From contig NZ_JARGZF010000002.1 of assembly GCF_029222705.1 (NCBI RefSeq), forward strand, positions 1 to 64,000: a DNA stretch of 64,000 bases, in the 5' to 3' direction. Shown here piece after piece: positions 8,565 through 18,694 of the stretch; the first letter of the stretch is position 1, and each line of letters starts with the position of its first letter. This DNA comes from Knoellia sp. p5-6-4. GTDB taxonomy: Bacteria; Actinomycetota; Actinomycetes; Actinomycetales; Dermatophilaceae. The notes below the pieces were generated by a model. It was given only the letters and a program-made list of their open reading frames with translations, did not search any database and was not told the origin of the DNA. The position numbers were made by a program, and so were the translations under genes.

Positions 8565-9425
8565 ATGAGGCTGCCGTTCCGCTTGCTGAATGTCTTCGCC
8601 AACGAAGGCGACCCGTTCTCGGGCAACCCCCTCTGTGTGTTCGAGGACGCTGCCGACCTCGACGAGGAGCAGATGCAGGGCCTGGCCCGGCAGTTCAACC
8701 TCTCCGAGACCACGTTCGTCATGCCGCCCGACGGCCACCACCACCCGAAGGCGGACGCGCGGGTGCGGATCTTCACGCCCCACTACGAGATGGCCTTCGC
8801 CGGGCACCCGACCCTCGGCACGGCCCACGTGGTCCGCGACCTGCTCGACACCGGGAACCGGGTGCGCCTGTCCATGGCGGCCGGGGTGGTCCCGGTGCGG
8901 GCGAACGGCAACGAGTGGGTCCTCACCGCCAACGAGGGCAGGGTCGAGCGCGACCTCGAGCCGGCCGAGATCGCCCGGACGGTCGGGCTGGCCGAGGGTG
9001 ACCTCGTGGGTCCCGTCCAGCAGGTCAGCACCGGTAGCGGCCAGATCATCGCCCAGGCCTCCTCGGTGGAGGTCGTGCGGCGCGCGGTGGGGGAGGCCGC
9101 CCTCATGCGCCGGTATGCCGGCATGGGCACCCGGGGCGGGGAGACGCTGGTCTACCTCTGGGCGCCGACGGGGCCCGACACCGTCGAGGCGCGGGCGCTG
9201 TTCACCCAGGGCCCGGCCGTGGTCGAGGACCCGGCCACCGGTTCGGCCTGCTCCAACCTCGGGGCCTGGCTGGTCGCGCAGGGTCGCACGGGCGTGTCCT
9301 GGCGGATCAGCCAGGGCGCCCAGGTCGGCCGTCCGTCCACGCTCGACCTGAGCGTCTCCGAGGAGGGCGTCGTGCAGGTGGGCGGGCTGGTCGTCGAGGT
9401 CGGCGAGGGAGTCGTGCACCTCTGA
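8565..9425 (+). CDS. PhzF family isomerase/epimerase-like protein
   Basis: Protein of 286 residues with the PhzF diaminopimelate-epimerase-like fold of two similar halves. It begins with the family pattern FRLLNVFANEGDPFSGNPLCVF and contains the catalytic-glutamate region LSETTFV, the FAGHPTLGTAH loop and, in the second half, EDPATGSACSNLGAWL. In phenazine producers PhzF isomerises DHHA, but no phenazine genes are near, so this is one of the many housekeeping paralogs of unknown substrate. It is first in a likely operon with the DUF1697 and OsmC genes (one-base gaps). Confidence 0.88.
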   Translation: MRLPFRLLNVFANEGDPFSGNPLCVFEDAADLDEEQMQGLARQFNLSETTFVMPPDGHHHPKADARVRIFTPHYEMAFAGHPTLGTAHVVRDLLDTGNRVRLSMAAGVVPVRANGNEWVLTANEGRVERDLEPAEIARTVGLAEGDLVGPVQQVSTGSGQIIAQASSVEVVRRAVGEAALMRRYAGMGTRGGETLVYLWAPTGPDTVEARALFTQGPAVVEDPATGSACSNLGAWLVAQGRTGVSWRISQGAQVGRPSTLDLSVSEEGVVQVGGLVVEVGEGVVHL

Positions 9426-9426
9426 C

Positions 9427-9966
9427 ATGCCCACCTACGTCGTCCTGCTGCGGGCCGTCAACGTCGGCAAGCGCATCCTCAAGATGGAACACGCCCGGAA
9501 AGTCTTGGAGGACAACGCTTTCCTGGACGTCGCCTCGCACATCCAGACCGGCAACATGCTCGTGACGACCCCGATGCGCAGCCTCGCGAAGGTGGAGCAG
9601 GCGGTGGGGGAGTGCCTCTCCGCTGCCGCAGGGTTCGACGTCGTCGCCATGGCCCGGAGGCCCGCAGAGCTGAGCCTGCTGGTGGAGGCCGCCGACGGCA
9701 TACCGCCCTCCTTCGAGGGGGAGGTGCGACGCTACGTCGCGTTCTGCCAGCAGGACGTCGCCGAGGAGGCGGCGGCCCGGCTCGCGGCCTGGGAGGTGCC
9801 GGGGGAGCGGGCACACGTCATCGGCCGGGACGTGCTCGTCGAGCTCGGCCGGGCGTTCCACGAGGCGCGCCTCGGCAACGCGGAGGTGGAACGGATCACC
9901 GGGGCCGCCGCCACGACCCGTAACCTGACCGTCGTGCGCACACTGGCGCAGAAATGGGGAACCTGA
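9427..9966 (+). CDS. DUF1697 domain protein
   Basis: Protein of 179 residues matching the DUF1697 pattern: N-terminal YVVLLRAVNVGKR, then SHIQTGNMLV, and a C-terminal ITGAAATTRNLTVVRTL, where the TTRNLTVV-type ending is diagnostic. Function is unknown; the fold is described as a two-domain alpha/beta protein. The ATG follows the phzF stop after one base and the OsmC ATG follows its stop after one base, so all three are probably co-translated. One codon here is the rare ATA (9700), created by the CGGCATAC octamer. Confidence 0.85.
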   Translation: MPTYVVLLRAVNVGKRILKMEHARKVLEDNAFLDVASHIQTGNMLVTTPMRSLAKVEQAVGECLSAAAGFDVVAMARRPAELSLLVEAADGIPPSFEGEVRRYVAFCQQDVAEEAAARLAAWEVPGERAHVIGRDVLVELGRAFHEARLGNAEVERITGAAATTRNLTVVRTLAQKWGT

Positions 9967-9967
9967 C

Positions 9968-10426
9968 ATGACCGACATGGCCGAGGAGACCGGCGGCACC
10001 GGCACGGGGCACCGGTCGGTGACGCTGACCCGGGTCGAGAAGGGCGTCTTCGACGTGACCAACGAGCGGGGCGGCTCCATGCGGATCGGCGGGGGCGGCG
10101 AACAGTTCAGCCCGGTCGAGCTGCTGCTGGCGGCCATCGCAGGGTGCACGGCCATCGACGTCGACTACATCACGACCAAGCGGGTCGACCCCGAGACGTT
10201 CACCGTGGAGGCGTCGGGGGAGAAGCAGCGCGACGACAGCGGCAACCACATGGGCGACCTGCGGGTCGAGTTCACGGTGACCTTCCCCGAGGGGGCGGAC
10301 GGCGACCAGGCCCGCGACCGCCTGCCCGGGGCCATCGCCCGCTCCCACGACCGGCTGTGCACGGTGAGCCGCACCGTCGAGCGGGGGACGCCGATCACGA
10401 CGCGCGAGGCCGGCGCCGGCTCCTAG
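9968..10426 (+). CDS. OsmC family peroxiredoxin-like protein
   Basis: Protein of 152 residues. Members reduce organic hydroperoxides with two cysteines. The first is in the helix AAIAGCTAID and the second in RLCTVSRTVERGTP, both where the family has them; FSPVELLLAA is also typical. The N-terminus (MTDMAEETGGTGTG) is flexible. It is last in the phzF-DUF1697-osmC operon and converges on kbl with a 10-bp gap. It could be either an Ohr-like or a general OsmC form; the sequence leans to the YhfA/OsmC type. Confidence 0.85.
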   Translation: MTDMAEETGGTGTGHRSVTLTRVEKGVFDVTNERGGSMRIGGGGEQFSPVELLLAAIAGCTAIDVDYITTKRVDPETFTVEASGEKQRDDSGNHMGDLRVEFTVTFPEGADGDQARDRLPGAIARSHDRLCTVSRTVERGTPITTREAGAGS

Positions 10427-10436
10427 CGCAGGTCCC

Positions 10437-11630
<1,194 letters not shown>

Positions 11631-11640
11631 GCGTGTCCTC

Positions 11641-12678
11641 TCAGCTCCAGTCCATGACGACCTTGCCGCACTGACCGGAGCGCGCGGCGTCGAAGGCGTC
11701 CTGCCACTTCTCGGCAGGGAAACGGTGGGTGATCACCGAGGCGACGCGCTCGCGCAGGACCGGTGAGGTCTGCAGCATCGAGCTCATCGCGTACCAGGTG
11801 TCGTACATCTCGCGGCCGTAGATACCCTTGATGGTGATCATGTGCGTGATGACCCGGCCCCAGTCGATGGGGAAGGGGTCCTTGGGCAGGCCCAGCATCG
11901 CGACGCGTCCGCCGTGGTTCATGTTGGCGAGCATGTCCTCGACGGCCGAGGGCACGCCCGACATCTCGAGCCCGATGTCGAAGCCCTCCTTCATGCCCAG
12001 CTCGGTCATGGCCTCGCGCAGGTTGCTGCGGGCGGCGTTGACGACGAGGTCGGCGCCGGCCCTTCTGGCCAGCTCGAGGCGGTAGTCGCTGACGTCGGTC
12101 ACGACCACGTGCCGGGCTCCGACGTGGCGGGCGATGGCCGCGGCCATGACACCGATCGGACCTGCCCCCGTGATGACGACGTCCTCCCCGGCCATGGGGA
12201 ACGACAGCGCGGTGTGGGTGGCATTGCCGAAGGGGTCGAACACCGCGCCGAGGTCGGGGTCGAGGTCGTCGGGCTGCACCCACACGTTGCTCGCCGGGAT
12301 GACGACGTAGTCGGCGAACGCGCCGTCGCGGTTGACCCCGACACCCTTGGTGTGGATGCAGACGTGCCGCCGTCCGGCCCGGCAGTTGCGGCACGTCCCA
12401 CAGACGATGTGGCCCTCGCCCGACGCGCGCTGCCCGACCTGGACGCTCGTGACGTCCTCACCCACCTCTGCGACCTCGCCGTAGAATTCGTGCCCGATGA
12501 CCATCGGCGGCTTGACCGTCGAGGCTGCCCAGTCGTCCCACTGCTCCAGGTGCAGGTCGGTGCCGCACAGGCCTGCCCGCAGCACGCGGATCTTCACGTC
12601 GGTGGGGCCGACCTCCGGCTCGGGGACGTCCAGCATCTCCAGCCCGGGGCCGGCGGTGGTCTTCACGAGTGCTCGCAC
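11641..12678 (-). CDS. tdh: L-threonine 3-dehydrogenase
   Basis: Zinc-dependent medium-chain dehydrogenase of 345 residues oxidising threonine with NAD to 2-amino-3-oxobutyrate for Kbl. Catalytic zinc ligands are in AGLCGTDLH and IGHEFYG, the structural zinc cysteines in [15 protein letters not shown] and the nucleotide fold in [11 protein letters not shown]. The GTG at 12678 is preceded by TATGTT with a six-base gap and no ribosome site, so translation is probably leaderless. Operon with kbl. Confidence 0.95.
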   Translation of the reverse strand: MRALVKTTAGPGLEMLDVPEPEVGPTDVKIRVLRAGLCGTDLHLEQWDDWAASTVKPPMVIGHEFYGEVAEVGEDVTSVQVGQRASGEGHIVCGTCRNCRAGRRHVCIHTKGVGVNRDGAFADYVVIPASNVWVQPDDLDPDLGAVFDPFGNATHTALSFPMAGEDVVITGAGPIGVMAAAIARHVGARHVVVTDVSDYRLELARRAGADLVVNAARSNLREAMTELGMKEGFDIGLEMSGVPSAVEDMLANMNHGGRVAMLGLPKDPFPIDWGRVITHMITIKGIYGREMYDTWYAMSSMLQTSPVLRERVASVITHRFPAEKWQDAFDAARSGQCGKVVMDWS

Positions 12679-12714
12679 GCGCCCAACATAGTGGCACCGC
12701 CTACAGTCACTCCC
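12679..12714. promoter_or_regulatory. Divergent leaderless promoters of tdh-kbl and yciO
   Basis: The 36-bp gap carries TATGTT on the minus strand (12685-12690), six bases from the tdh start, and TACAGT on the plus strand (12702-12707), seven bases from the yciO ATG. The two -10 boxes sit back to back, so the polymerases would compete for the gap. Confidence 0.55.
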
Positions 12715-13335
12715 ATGGCCAGGTACTTCGACGTGCACCCCGTCGACCCCCAGCCGCGGTCGATCCAGCAGGCGGTGCAGATCCTCCGCGACGGCGGGGT
12801 GGTCGCCTACCCGACGGACTCCTGCTTCGCCCTCGGCTGCGCCCTCGGCAACGCGGAGGGCAAGGAGCGGATGCTGCGGATCCGCCAGCTCGACGACCGG
12901 CACCACTTCACGCTGGTGTGCCGTGACTTCGCCCAGATGGCGCACCTCGTGCACCTCGACAACCGGGTGTTCCGGGCCGTCAAGGCGGCGACGCCGGGGC
13001 AGTACACCTTCATCCTGCCCGCGACCAAGGAGGTGCCCCGCCGGCTCCTGCACCCGAAGAAGAAGACCGTGGGGGTGCGCATCCCCGACCACCCGGTCGT
13101 GCACGCGCTGCTGGCCGAGCTGGGGGAGCCGATCCTGTCCACGACGCTCCTGCTCCCGGGGGACGAGGAGCCGATGAGCCAGGGCTGGGAGATCAAGGAC
13201 CGGCTCGACCACCAGGTCGACGCGGTGATCGACTCGGGCGAGTGCGGCCTGGAGCCGACGACGGTGGTGGACTTCTCGGAGGGCTACCCCGAGGTGGTCC
13301 GTCGTGGGGCCGGCGACGTCACGCCCTTCGAGTAG
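12715..13335 (+). CDS. YciO/Sua5/YrdC family threonylcarbamoyl-AMP synthase-like protein
   Basis: Protein of 206 residues with the YrdC double-stranded RNA/nucleotide-binding fold. Family marks are [16 protein letters not shown], the [20 protein letters not shown] stretch, basic [12 protein letters not shown] and [11 protein letters not shown]. The length and the [11 protein letters not shown] variant fit the YciO subgroup more than the tRNA t6A synthase TsaC/Sua5. It may not be the housekeeping t6A enzyme. The promoter is shared with tdh, and it converges on the DUF1028 gene with a 4-bp gap. Confidence 0.82.
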   Translation: MARYFDVHPVDPQPRSIQQAVQILRDGGVVAYPTDSCFALGCALGNAEGKERMLRIRQLDDRHHFTLVCRDFAQMAHLVHLDNRVFRAVKAATPGQYTFILPATKEVPRRLLHPKKKTVGVRIPDHPVVHALLAELGEPILSTTLLLPGDEEPMSQGWEIKDRLDHQVDAVIDSGECGLEPTTVVDFSEGYPEVVRRGAGDVTPFE

Positions 13336-13339
13336 GCGG

Positions 13340-14164
13340 TCAGGGGCTCTCTCGCCGGAGCGCCTCCAGCACCCGGGCGTCGATGCCCGCGTCGGTCAGG
13401 CGCATCTCGAGGTTGCGCTCGCCGGCCCACGCGGCCAGCGCGGCGGCGGTGTCGTCGTCTCGGTGGCCGAGCCGACCGAGCCGCTGCGCCACCTCGCCGG
13501 CCAGGACGCCTTCGAGCGGCCGCACGTCCTCGGGGGCGCCGAAGACGAGCTCGTGCTCGTCGAGGAGCCTCGCCAGCTCACGCGTGGCGTCCGGGTGGTC
13601 GTCCACCCGCAGGTCGGCGAGCACCCCGGAGGCGTCGTACCCCGCACCGGGCGCCACGGCATACAGGGCGGCGCCCTGGCGGCCGCGCGAGTCGCCGCCG
13701 GACGCGTCGCCGGCGAGGAGCGTCTCCACCAGCCGGCGGGGGAGGGGGAGGCCAGCGCGGGCCAGCCACGTCTCCTGCATACGCTCGACGACCTCCGGCC
13801 CGGTGAGGATGTTGCCCTGGATCGCGTAGCCGCCGGTGTCGTCGCGGCCACTGGCCCCGCCGGCCCAGTGGAGGCAATCGTCGCCGGTGTGGCTGGCCTG
13901 GGTGTGCGCCGCCACGACCCCGAGCTGCCGGTGGGCCGCGCCCTCGTCGGCAGCCGTCACCCGCGCCACGGCGTCTGGTGCGCTCGCTCCCGACGCCAGC
14001 AGTTCGAGCACGTCCTCCTTGTAGGACACCTTCGCCATCGCCTGGGTCGCGACCGCACCGACCCCGACCCGGGCGGCCGGCACGACCGACCCGACGGCGA
14101 TGAACCGGCTCGCGACCGCCACGCCGAAGGCGTCACCGACCTGGCCGACGACCGAGAACGTCAT
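13340..14164 (-). CDS. DUF1028 family protein (Ntn-hydrolase-like)
   Basis: Protein of 274 residues beginning [21 protein letters not shown], the standard DUF1028 opening. [18 protein letters not shown] and [17 protein letters not shown] are also family segments, the second carrying the conserved QGN motif. The family is predicted to have an N-terminal nucleophile hydrolase fold, but no substrate is established. The C-terminal 60 residues form a peptidoglycan-binding-like tail seen in some members. The start ATG overlaps the DUF72 stop (ATGA), so the two are coupled. Confidence 0.85.
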   Translation of the reverse strand: MTFSVVGQVGDAFGVAVASRFIAVGSVVPAARVGVGAVATQAMAKVSYKEDVLELLASGASAPDAVARVTAADEGAAHRQLGVVAAHTQASHTGDDCLHWAGGASGRDDTGGYAIQGNILTGPEVVERMQETWLARAGLPLPRRLVETLLAGDASGGDSRGRQGAALYAVAPGAGYDASGVLADLRVDDHPDATRELARLLDEHELVFGAPEDVRPLEGVLAGEVAQRLGRLGHRDDDTAAALAAWAGERNLEMRLTDAGIDARVLEALRRESP

Positions 14165-14979
14165 GAATCCATCCTCTCGATGAGTGACACCGCGTCGTGG
14201 GGCGCGTGGCCCTTGGCGTCGTTGTCGAAGTACACGTAGACGTCGTGGCCCTCGTCGCGCCAGTGGAGGCACTGCTCGGCCCACCGGTCGAGGGACTCGG
14301 GGGTGTAGCCGCTGGCGTAGAGCTCGGTGGCGCCGTGCAGCCGCACGTAGCGGAAGTCGGAGGTGCCGTCGCGCATCGCTGGCCACCGGCCCGCGCTGTC
14401 GGCGACGACCATGCAGACGTCGTGCGAGGCCAGCAGCGCGTGCGCCTCCGGGGTGTCGAAGCTGGTGTGCCGTGGCTCGAGGGCGTGCCGGATCGGCACG
14501 TCCTCCTCGGCGGTGGTGAGCACCCGGTCGTCGGTGAGCTTCTCGTCGTGCCGCTTGGCCAGCTCGCAGGCCTGGCCGGTGGTCCGTGGCAGGAGGTCGA
14601 AGAAGGCGGCCAGCTTCCCGGGCTCGAAGGGGACACGCTCCGGGAGCTGCCACAGGACGGGTCCCAGCTTGGGCCCCAGGGCGAGAACCCCCGAGGCGAA
14701 GAAGTTCGCCAGTGACGCCTCGACGCCGACCAGCCGCTTCATGTGCGTGATGAACCGGCCTCCCTTGACCGCGAAGACGAAGTCGTCAGGGGTCTGGGCC
14801 CGCCACGCGGCATACGAGGTCGGCCTCTGGAGGGAGTAGAAGGAGCCGTTGATCTCGACCGACGACATCCGCTCTGCCGCGTAGCGCAGCTCGTCGGCCT
14901 GGCGCAGGCCCCTGGGGTAGAAGTCGCCGCGCCACCCCGCGTAGCGCCACCCGGAGATCCCGACGCGCACCCTGGCCAT
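14161..14979 (-). CDS. DUF72 domain protein
   Basis: Protein of 272 residues of the DUF72 TIM-barrel family: N-terminal RVGISGWRYAGWRGDFYP, EINGSFYSLQ and the C-terminal YVYFDNDAKGHAPHDA are diagnostic. A function has not been firmly assigned; some members look nuclease-like. TAGGCT lies six bases before the ATG at 14979 with no Shine-Dalgarno sequence, suggesting a leaderless two-gene mRNA with DUF1028. It is divergent from the amylosucrase gene. Confidence 0.87.
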   Translation of the reverse strand: MARVRVGISGWRYAGWRGDFYPRGLRQADELRYAAERMSSVEINGSFYSLQRPTSYAAWRAQTPDDFVFAVKGGRFITHMKRLVGVEASLANFFASGVLALGPKLGPVLWQLPERVPFEPGKLAAFFDLLPRTTGQACELAKRHDEKLTDDRVLTTAEEDVPIRHALEPRHTSFDTPEAHALLASHDVCMVVADSAGRWPAMRDGTSDFRYVRLHGATELYASGYTPESLDRWAEQCLHWRDEGHDVYVYFDNDAKGHAPHDAVSLIERMDS

Positions 14980-15041
14980 GCCGCGAGCCTAAGGGTGCGC
15001 GTTGGCCCCCGCAGGCTGCGCGGCGGGTGTTCAATCGGCCC

Positions 15042-16979
15042 ATGGGTCACTCGTCCCCCGGGCTCGCGCTCGCACAGGAGGCCGCCTGCCGCCGGCTCGG
15101 CAGCCTGTCGCAGGCGGAGCAGGAGACCTTCCTGCTGCGCCTCGAGCGGTGGTGGGCCGACCTCGTGGCCGGGCTCGAGGGTGCCTACGCGGGGGATGAC
15201 ACCAACGCGCTCGCGGTGCGCCTCGTGGAGCTCGCCGCGGATGCCTTCGCCGAGCGAGACCCCGACCTGCGACGGCTCGACCAGCGCAGGGTGCTGCGGC
15301 CCGACTGGCTGCAGGAGCCGTCCATGTTCGGCTACGCCTGCTACGCCGAACGGTTCGCGGGCAGCCTCCCCGGCGTCGTCGATCGCGTGGGCTACCTGCG
15401 CGAGCTGGGCGTGAGCTACCTGCACCTCATGCCCCTGCTGCGCCCACGCGACGGCGACAACGACGGCGGGTATGCCGTGCAGGACTACCGGGCCGTGCGT
15501 GCCGACCTCGGGTCGGTGGAGGACCTGCGTGAGCTGACCCGCGTGCTGCGGGGACAGGGCATCTCGCTCGTGCTGGACCTGGTGCTCAACCACGTGGCGC
15601 GCGAGCACGAGTGGGCCGTCCGTGCGAGGGCGGGGGAGGGGCGCTACCGCGACTACTTCCACGTCTTTCCCGACCGGGAGGTGCCCGACGCCTACGAGCG
15701 GACGCTGCCCGAGGTGTTCCCGGACTTCGCCCCCGGCAACTTCACCTGGGACGACGAGCTTCAGGGGTGGGTGTGGACGACCTTCAACGAGTGGCAGTGG
15801 GACGTCAACTGGTCTAACCCCGAGGTGCTCGTGGAGTACGCCGACATCGTGCTCTTCCTCGCCAACCTCGGCGTGGAGGTGCTGCGGCTCGATGCCATCG
15901 CCTTCACGTGGAAGCGGATGGGCACGAGCTGCCAGAACCAGCCCGAGGTGCAGGCGCTCACCCAGGTGCTGCGGGCCGTCGCGCGAATCGCTTGTCCCGC
16001 AACGGTCTTCAAGGCAGAGGCGATCGTCGGGCCCCGTGACTTGGTGCAGTACCTCGGGTTGGGGGAACACACGGGGCGGGTCAGTGACCTGGCCTACCAC
16101 AACAGCCTCATGGTGCAGGTCTGGTCGATGCTGGCGGCCGGGAACACCGTGCTGGCCAGGCACGCGCTGGAGGCCCTGCCCGCGACGCCACCCAGCGGCA
16201 CCTGGGTCTGCTACGTGCGCTGCCACGACGACATCGGCTGGGCGATCGACGACGACGATGCCCGCGCGGTCGGGCTCGACGGCTTCGCCCACCGACGCTT
16301 CCTGTCGGACTGGTACTCCGGCGACTTCCCCGGGTCATGGGCGAGGGGGCTGGTCTTCCAGCACAACGCGTCCACGGGGGACAAGCGCATCAGCGGGACG
16401 GCCGCGTCGTTGACCGGTCTCGCCGACGCCGTCACCGCCGGCGGCGAGAACACCGCGCTGGCGCGGATGTTCCTGGCGCACGCCGTCGTGGCGGGGTGGG
16501 GCGGCATACCGGTCGTGTGGAGTGGTGACGAGCTCGGGATGCCGAACGACCCGGCGTGGAACCACGAGCGCGGCCACGAGGACGACAACCGCTGGGCCCA
16601 TCGGCCCCGGCTGGACCGGGTGCGTGCCGGGCAGCGCGGCGACCTCGGCACGGTTGCGGGCAAGGTCTTCCAGGGGTTGGACCACCTCGCCACGGTGCGG
16701 ACCCGTCTGCCCCAGCTGCACGCGGGCGCCGACAGCACCGTGCTCCTCGACACCGACGACGGCGTCCTCGCCACGGTGCGGCAGCACCCGAGCGGGCCCA
16801 TGGTGTGCGTCTACAACGTCACCGACACGTGGCGCCCCTTCCCGTTCTCCCGGTTCGCCGACGCCGGCATCGACGCACCACACAACGCGCTCGGTGACCA
16901 CGACGTCTACGGCGGCGCCGACGGCCAGGTGCTCCTCAGCCCGTATGCCGCGTGGTGGGTCGTGGATGGACAGCGCTGA
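15042..16979 (+). CDS. Amylosucrase-type GH13 glycoside hydrolase
   Basis: Protein of 645 residues of the alpha-amylase superfamily, closest in layout to amylosucrase (GH13 subfamily 4), which builds alpha-1,4-glucan from sucrose and releases fructose. After an N-terminal helical domain, EPSMFGYACYAERFAG is characteristic. The catalytic nucleophile Asp is in EVLRLDAIAF, the acid/base Glu in VFKAEAIVG and the third acidic residue in VRCHDDIGW. NDGGYAVQDYR is the usual first conserved region. TTCAAT is six bases before the ATG, so the mRNA may be leaderless. Sucrose use is family knowledge; no sucrose transporter is adjacent. Confidence 0.85.
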   Translation: MGHSSPGLALAQEAACRRLGSLSQAEQETFLLRLERWWADLVAGLEGAYAGDDTNALAVRLVELAADAFAERDPDLRRLDQRRVLRPDWLQEPSMFGYACYAERFAGSLPGVVDRVGYLRELGVSYLHLMPLLRPRDGDNDGGYAVQDYRAVRADLGSVEDLRELTRVLRGQGISLVLDLVLNHVAREHEWAVRARAGEGRYRDYFHVFPDREVPDAYERTLPEVFPDFAPGNFTWDDELQGWVWTTFNEWQWDVNWSNPEVLVEYADIVLFLANLGVEVLRLDAIAFTWKRMGTSCQNQPEVQALTQVLRAVARIACPATVFKAEAIVGPRDLVQYLGLGEHTGRVSDLAYHNSLMVQVWSMLAAGNTVLARHALEALPATPPSGTWVCYVRCHDDIGWAIDDDDARAVGLDGFAHRRFLSDWYSGDFPGSWARGLVFQHNASTGDKRISGTAASLTGLADAVTAGGENTALARMFLAHAVVAGWGGIPVVWSGDELGMPNDPAWNHERGHEDDNRWAHRPRLDRVRAGQRGDLGTVAGKVFQGLDHLATVRTRLPQLHAGADSTVLLDTDDGVLATVRQHPSGPMVCVYNVTDTWRPFPFSRFADAGIDAPHNALGDHDVYGGADGQVLLSPYAAWWVVDGQR

Positions 16980-17322
16980 GGAGCTCTTCGCCGACCACGC
17001 CGACGGGCTCGCCGTCTACCACGCTGTAGCGAAAGCCATTGCTGCCTTGGGTGTTTCGAACATCCGCGTGTCCAGGAGCCAGATCGCGTTCCGCAGGCGT
17101 CGCGGCTTCGCCTACGTCTGGCGGCCGGGGCAGTACGTGACCTCCTCGGTGCCTGCGGTGCTGTCGATCGCGCTGCCCCGGCGGCTGGAGTCCGGCAGGT
17201 TCAAGGAGGTCGCGCACCCGGCGCCCACGGTGTGGATGCACCACCTCGAGCTGGGCGACCCGGGCGAGGTCGACGACGAGGTCGCCGGGTGGCTGGCGCA
17301 GGCGTGGGCAGCGGCAGGCTGA
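16966..17322 (+). CDS. DUF5655 domain protein
   Basis: Protein of 118 residues starting MDSAEELFADHADGLAVYHAV and carrying FRRRRGFAYVWRPGQYV, consistent with the short DUF5655 family often annotated as a transport-associated or DNA-binding helper of unknown role. The ATG at 16966 lies 14 bp inside the amylosucrase gene in another phase, so translation is probably coupled to it. It converges on rlmC after 17 bp. Confidence 0.7.
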   Translation: MDSAEELFADHADGLAVYHAVAKAIAALGVSNIRVSRSQIAFRRRRGFAYVWRPGQYVTSSVPAVLSIALPRRLESGRFKEVAHPAPTVWMHHLELGDPGEVDDEVAGWLAQAWAAAG

Positions 17323-17339
17323 CCTGTGGCGCGGAAGGC

Positions 17340-18497
17340 TCAGCCCCGCCGCTCGAGCAGGACCATGACCTCGTGGTGCGAGGTCTGGGGGAACATGTCG
17401 AACAGCCGGGCCGCCCTGACCCCGAGCCGGGGCATGGCGTCGAGGTCGGCGGCCAGCGACCGCGCGTTGCAGCTGGAGTAGACGACGTGCTGGACGTCGG
17501 ACCTGTCCAGCCACGCAGCCAGGTCCTTCCCGATGCCGCGCCGTGGCGGGTTGACCACCACGGTCTCGGGCGCGTCCGTGGGTGCCAGCCCCACGGCATA
17601 CGTCGTGGCGTCGCCGACGTGGAAGCTCGACCTGCCGGCGCCCGGGGTGACCGCGAGCTCGGACAGCGTCCGCCGCGCGCTGGCGACGGCCTCGGCCGAC
17701 ACCTCGATGCCCGTGACCTCCTGGGGTGGGTGGTCCGCGGCCACGGAGTGGAGGGCGAACCCGCCGACGCCGCAGTAGAGGTCCCACAGCGTCGTGGGCC
17801 GGACCCGGGAGAGCCACTGCTGGGCCTGGCGGTACAGCCCCGCTGCCACGGTGGTGTTGGTCTGGAAGAAGCTCCGGGGGCGCAGGTGCAGCGGGATGCC
17901 GTTGACGCGCATCAGGAGCGCCTGCTCGGTGGTGAGGACGTGCTCCACGTCGCCCTCGAGCAGGGCGGTGTGGTTGGGCAGGATGTTGGCGCTCACCACG
18001 CGCAGCCCGGGGAGCGCCGTCAGGAGGTCCGGCAAGCCGCGCTCGAGGCGCGCGAGCTGGCCGGTGGAGCGCAGCACGAACCGCACCATGAGCTCGTCGT
18101 CGGGGGAGTGCGTGACCAGCACGTGCTTGAGCTCGCCGGTGCGCCGTGGGACGTCGTAGGGAGTGAGCTCGAGTGCCCCGACGAGGTCGGGCAGCGCCAG
18201 GACGGCCCCGTGCAGGCCGGGTTCGTACAGGCCACAGTGCCGTAGGTCCACACCCGCGCCGGCGGCGTCGAGGATGCCGAGGGTCGGCGCGCCGCGGGTG
18301 CCGCCGACGACGAGCTTGGCCTTGTTGCGGAACGCGGACTCGGGGCCGGTGAACGGCTCGAGCCACACGTCAGCGGGTGCGTGGTCGGCGAGCAGGGCGC
18401 GAACGGCGGCGTCCTTGTCCGCCAGCTGCGCGGCATACGGCACTCCCATCAGGGCGCACGAGCGGCACCGCCCCGCATCGAAGTAGTCGCAATGCAC
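17340..18497 (-). CDS. rlmC: 23S rRNA (uracil-C5)-methyltransferase RlmC-type
   Basis: Protein of 385 residues of the RumB/RlmC branch, which methylates U747 in 23S rRNA with S-adenosylmethionine. The N-terminus (MHCDYFDAGRCRSCALM) gives the cysteines of the [4Fe-4S] site, with another further along (LRHCGLYEPG). The SAM motif is LWDLYCGVGGFAL and the catalytic Cys is in VVYSSCNARSLAADL. There is no TRAM domain, fitting RlmC rather than RlmD. The GTG at 18497 has TAGCCT six bases upstream, so it is leaderless. The putative dif site lies 86 bp further upstream. Confidence 0.9.
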   Translation of the reverse strand: MHCDYFDAGRCRSCALMGVPYAAQLADKDAAVRALLADHAPADVWLEPFTGPESAFRNKAKLVVGGTRGAPTLGILDAAGAGVDLRHCGLYEPGLHGAVLALPDLVGALELTPYDVPRRTGELKHVLVTHSPDDELMVRFVLRSTGQLARLERGLPDLLTALPGLRVVSANILPNHTALLEGDVEHVLTTEQALLMRVNGIPLHLRPRSFFQTNTTVAAGLYRQAQQWLSRVRPTTLWDLYCGVGGFALHSVAADHPPQEVTGIEVSAEAVASARRTLSELAVTPGAGRSSFHVGDATTYAVGLAPTDAPETVVVNPPRRGIGKDLAAWLDRSDVQHVVYSSCNARSLAADLDAMPRLGVRAARLFDMFPQTSHHEVMVLLERRG

Positions 18498-18582
18498 CGG
18501 ACAAGGCTAGAAGGGCGCCGGCGGCGCGTTGTCGGTGGTCCGGTCCAGGTGACACCGACGGGGGAAGTGGTCACGGCCAATG

Positions 18583-18610
18583 AGTTGACATAATGTCGAT
18601 TATCGGCGTT
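18583..18610 (-). other. dif: Putative chromosomal dif site (XerC/XerD recombination, replication terminus)
   Basis: Read on the minus strand the 28 bp consist of a left arm AACGCCGATAA, a six-base centre TCGACA, and a right arm TTATGTCAACT. The right arm matches 9 of 11 bases of the E. coli XerD arm (TTATGTTAAAT), and the inner parts of both arms form the dyad CGATAA / TTATG expected of a tyrosine-recombinase site with a six-base crossover. The sequence also agrees with the actinobacterial dif pattern as I remember it. It lies in an intergenic gap, between rlmC and the terminator of the MerR gene. Cells would use it to resolve chromosome dimers. Confidence 0.8.
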
Positions 18611-18634
18611 GTGTACCACCCACGGCAGCCCACC

Positions 18635-18686
18635 GAAGAGGGGCTGACGCCCTCTTGCCTCACGGCTAGAGCGTCAGCCCCTCTTC
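18635..18686. terminator. Perfect 16-bp inverted repeat after the B12/MerR gene
   Basis: GAAGAGGGGCTGACGC at 18635-18650 pairs perfectly with GCGTCAGCCCCTCTTC at 18671-18686, separated by 20 bases. It begins nine bases beyond the stop of the MerR gene (minus strand) and probably terminates it. There is no U-run, as is usual for high-GC terminators. The loop is longer than in the other hairpins of the window. Confidence 0.7.
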
Positions 18687-18694
18687 GCTCTGCG

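Noticed and set aside
18529-18550. TTGTCGGTG as a PafBC-type damage promoter near dif
   Set aside because: The -10 position reads CAGGTG, not TANNNT, and no gene follows on that strand.
18585-18600. TTGACATAATGT read as a -35/-10 promoter on the plus strand
   Set aside because: The two boxes would overlap with no 17-base spacer, and no plus-strand gene follows. The whole stretch is better explained as dif.
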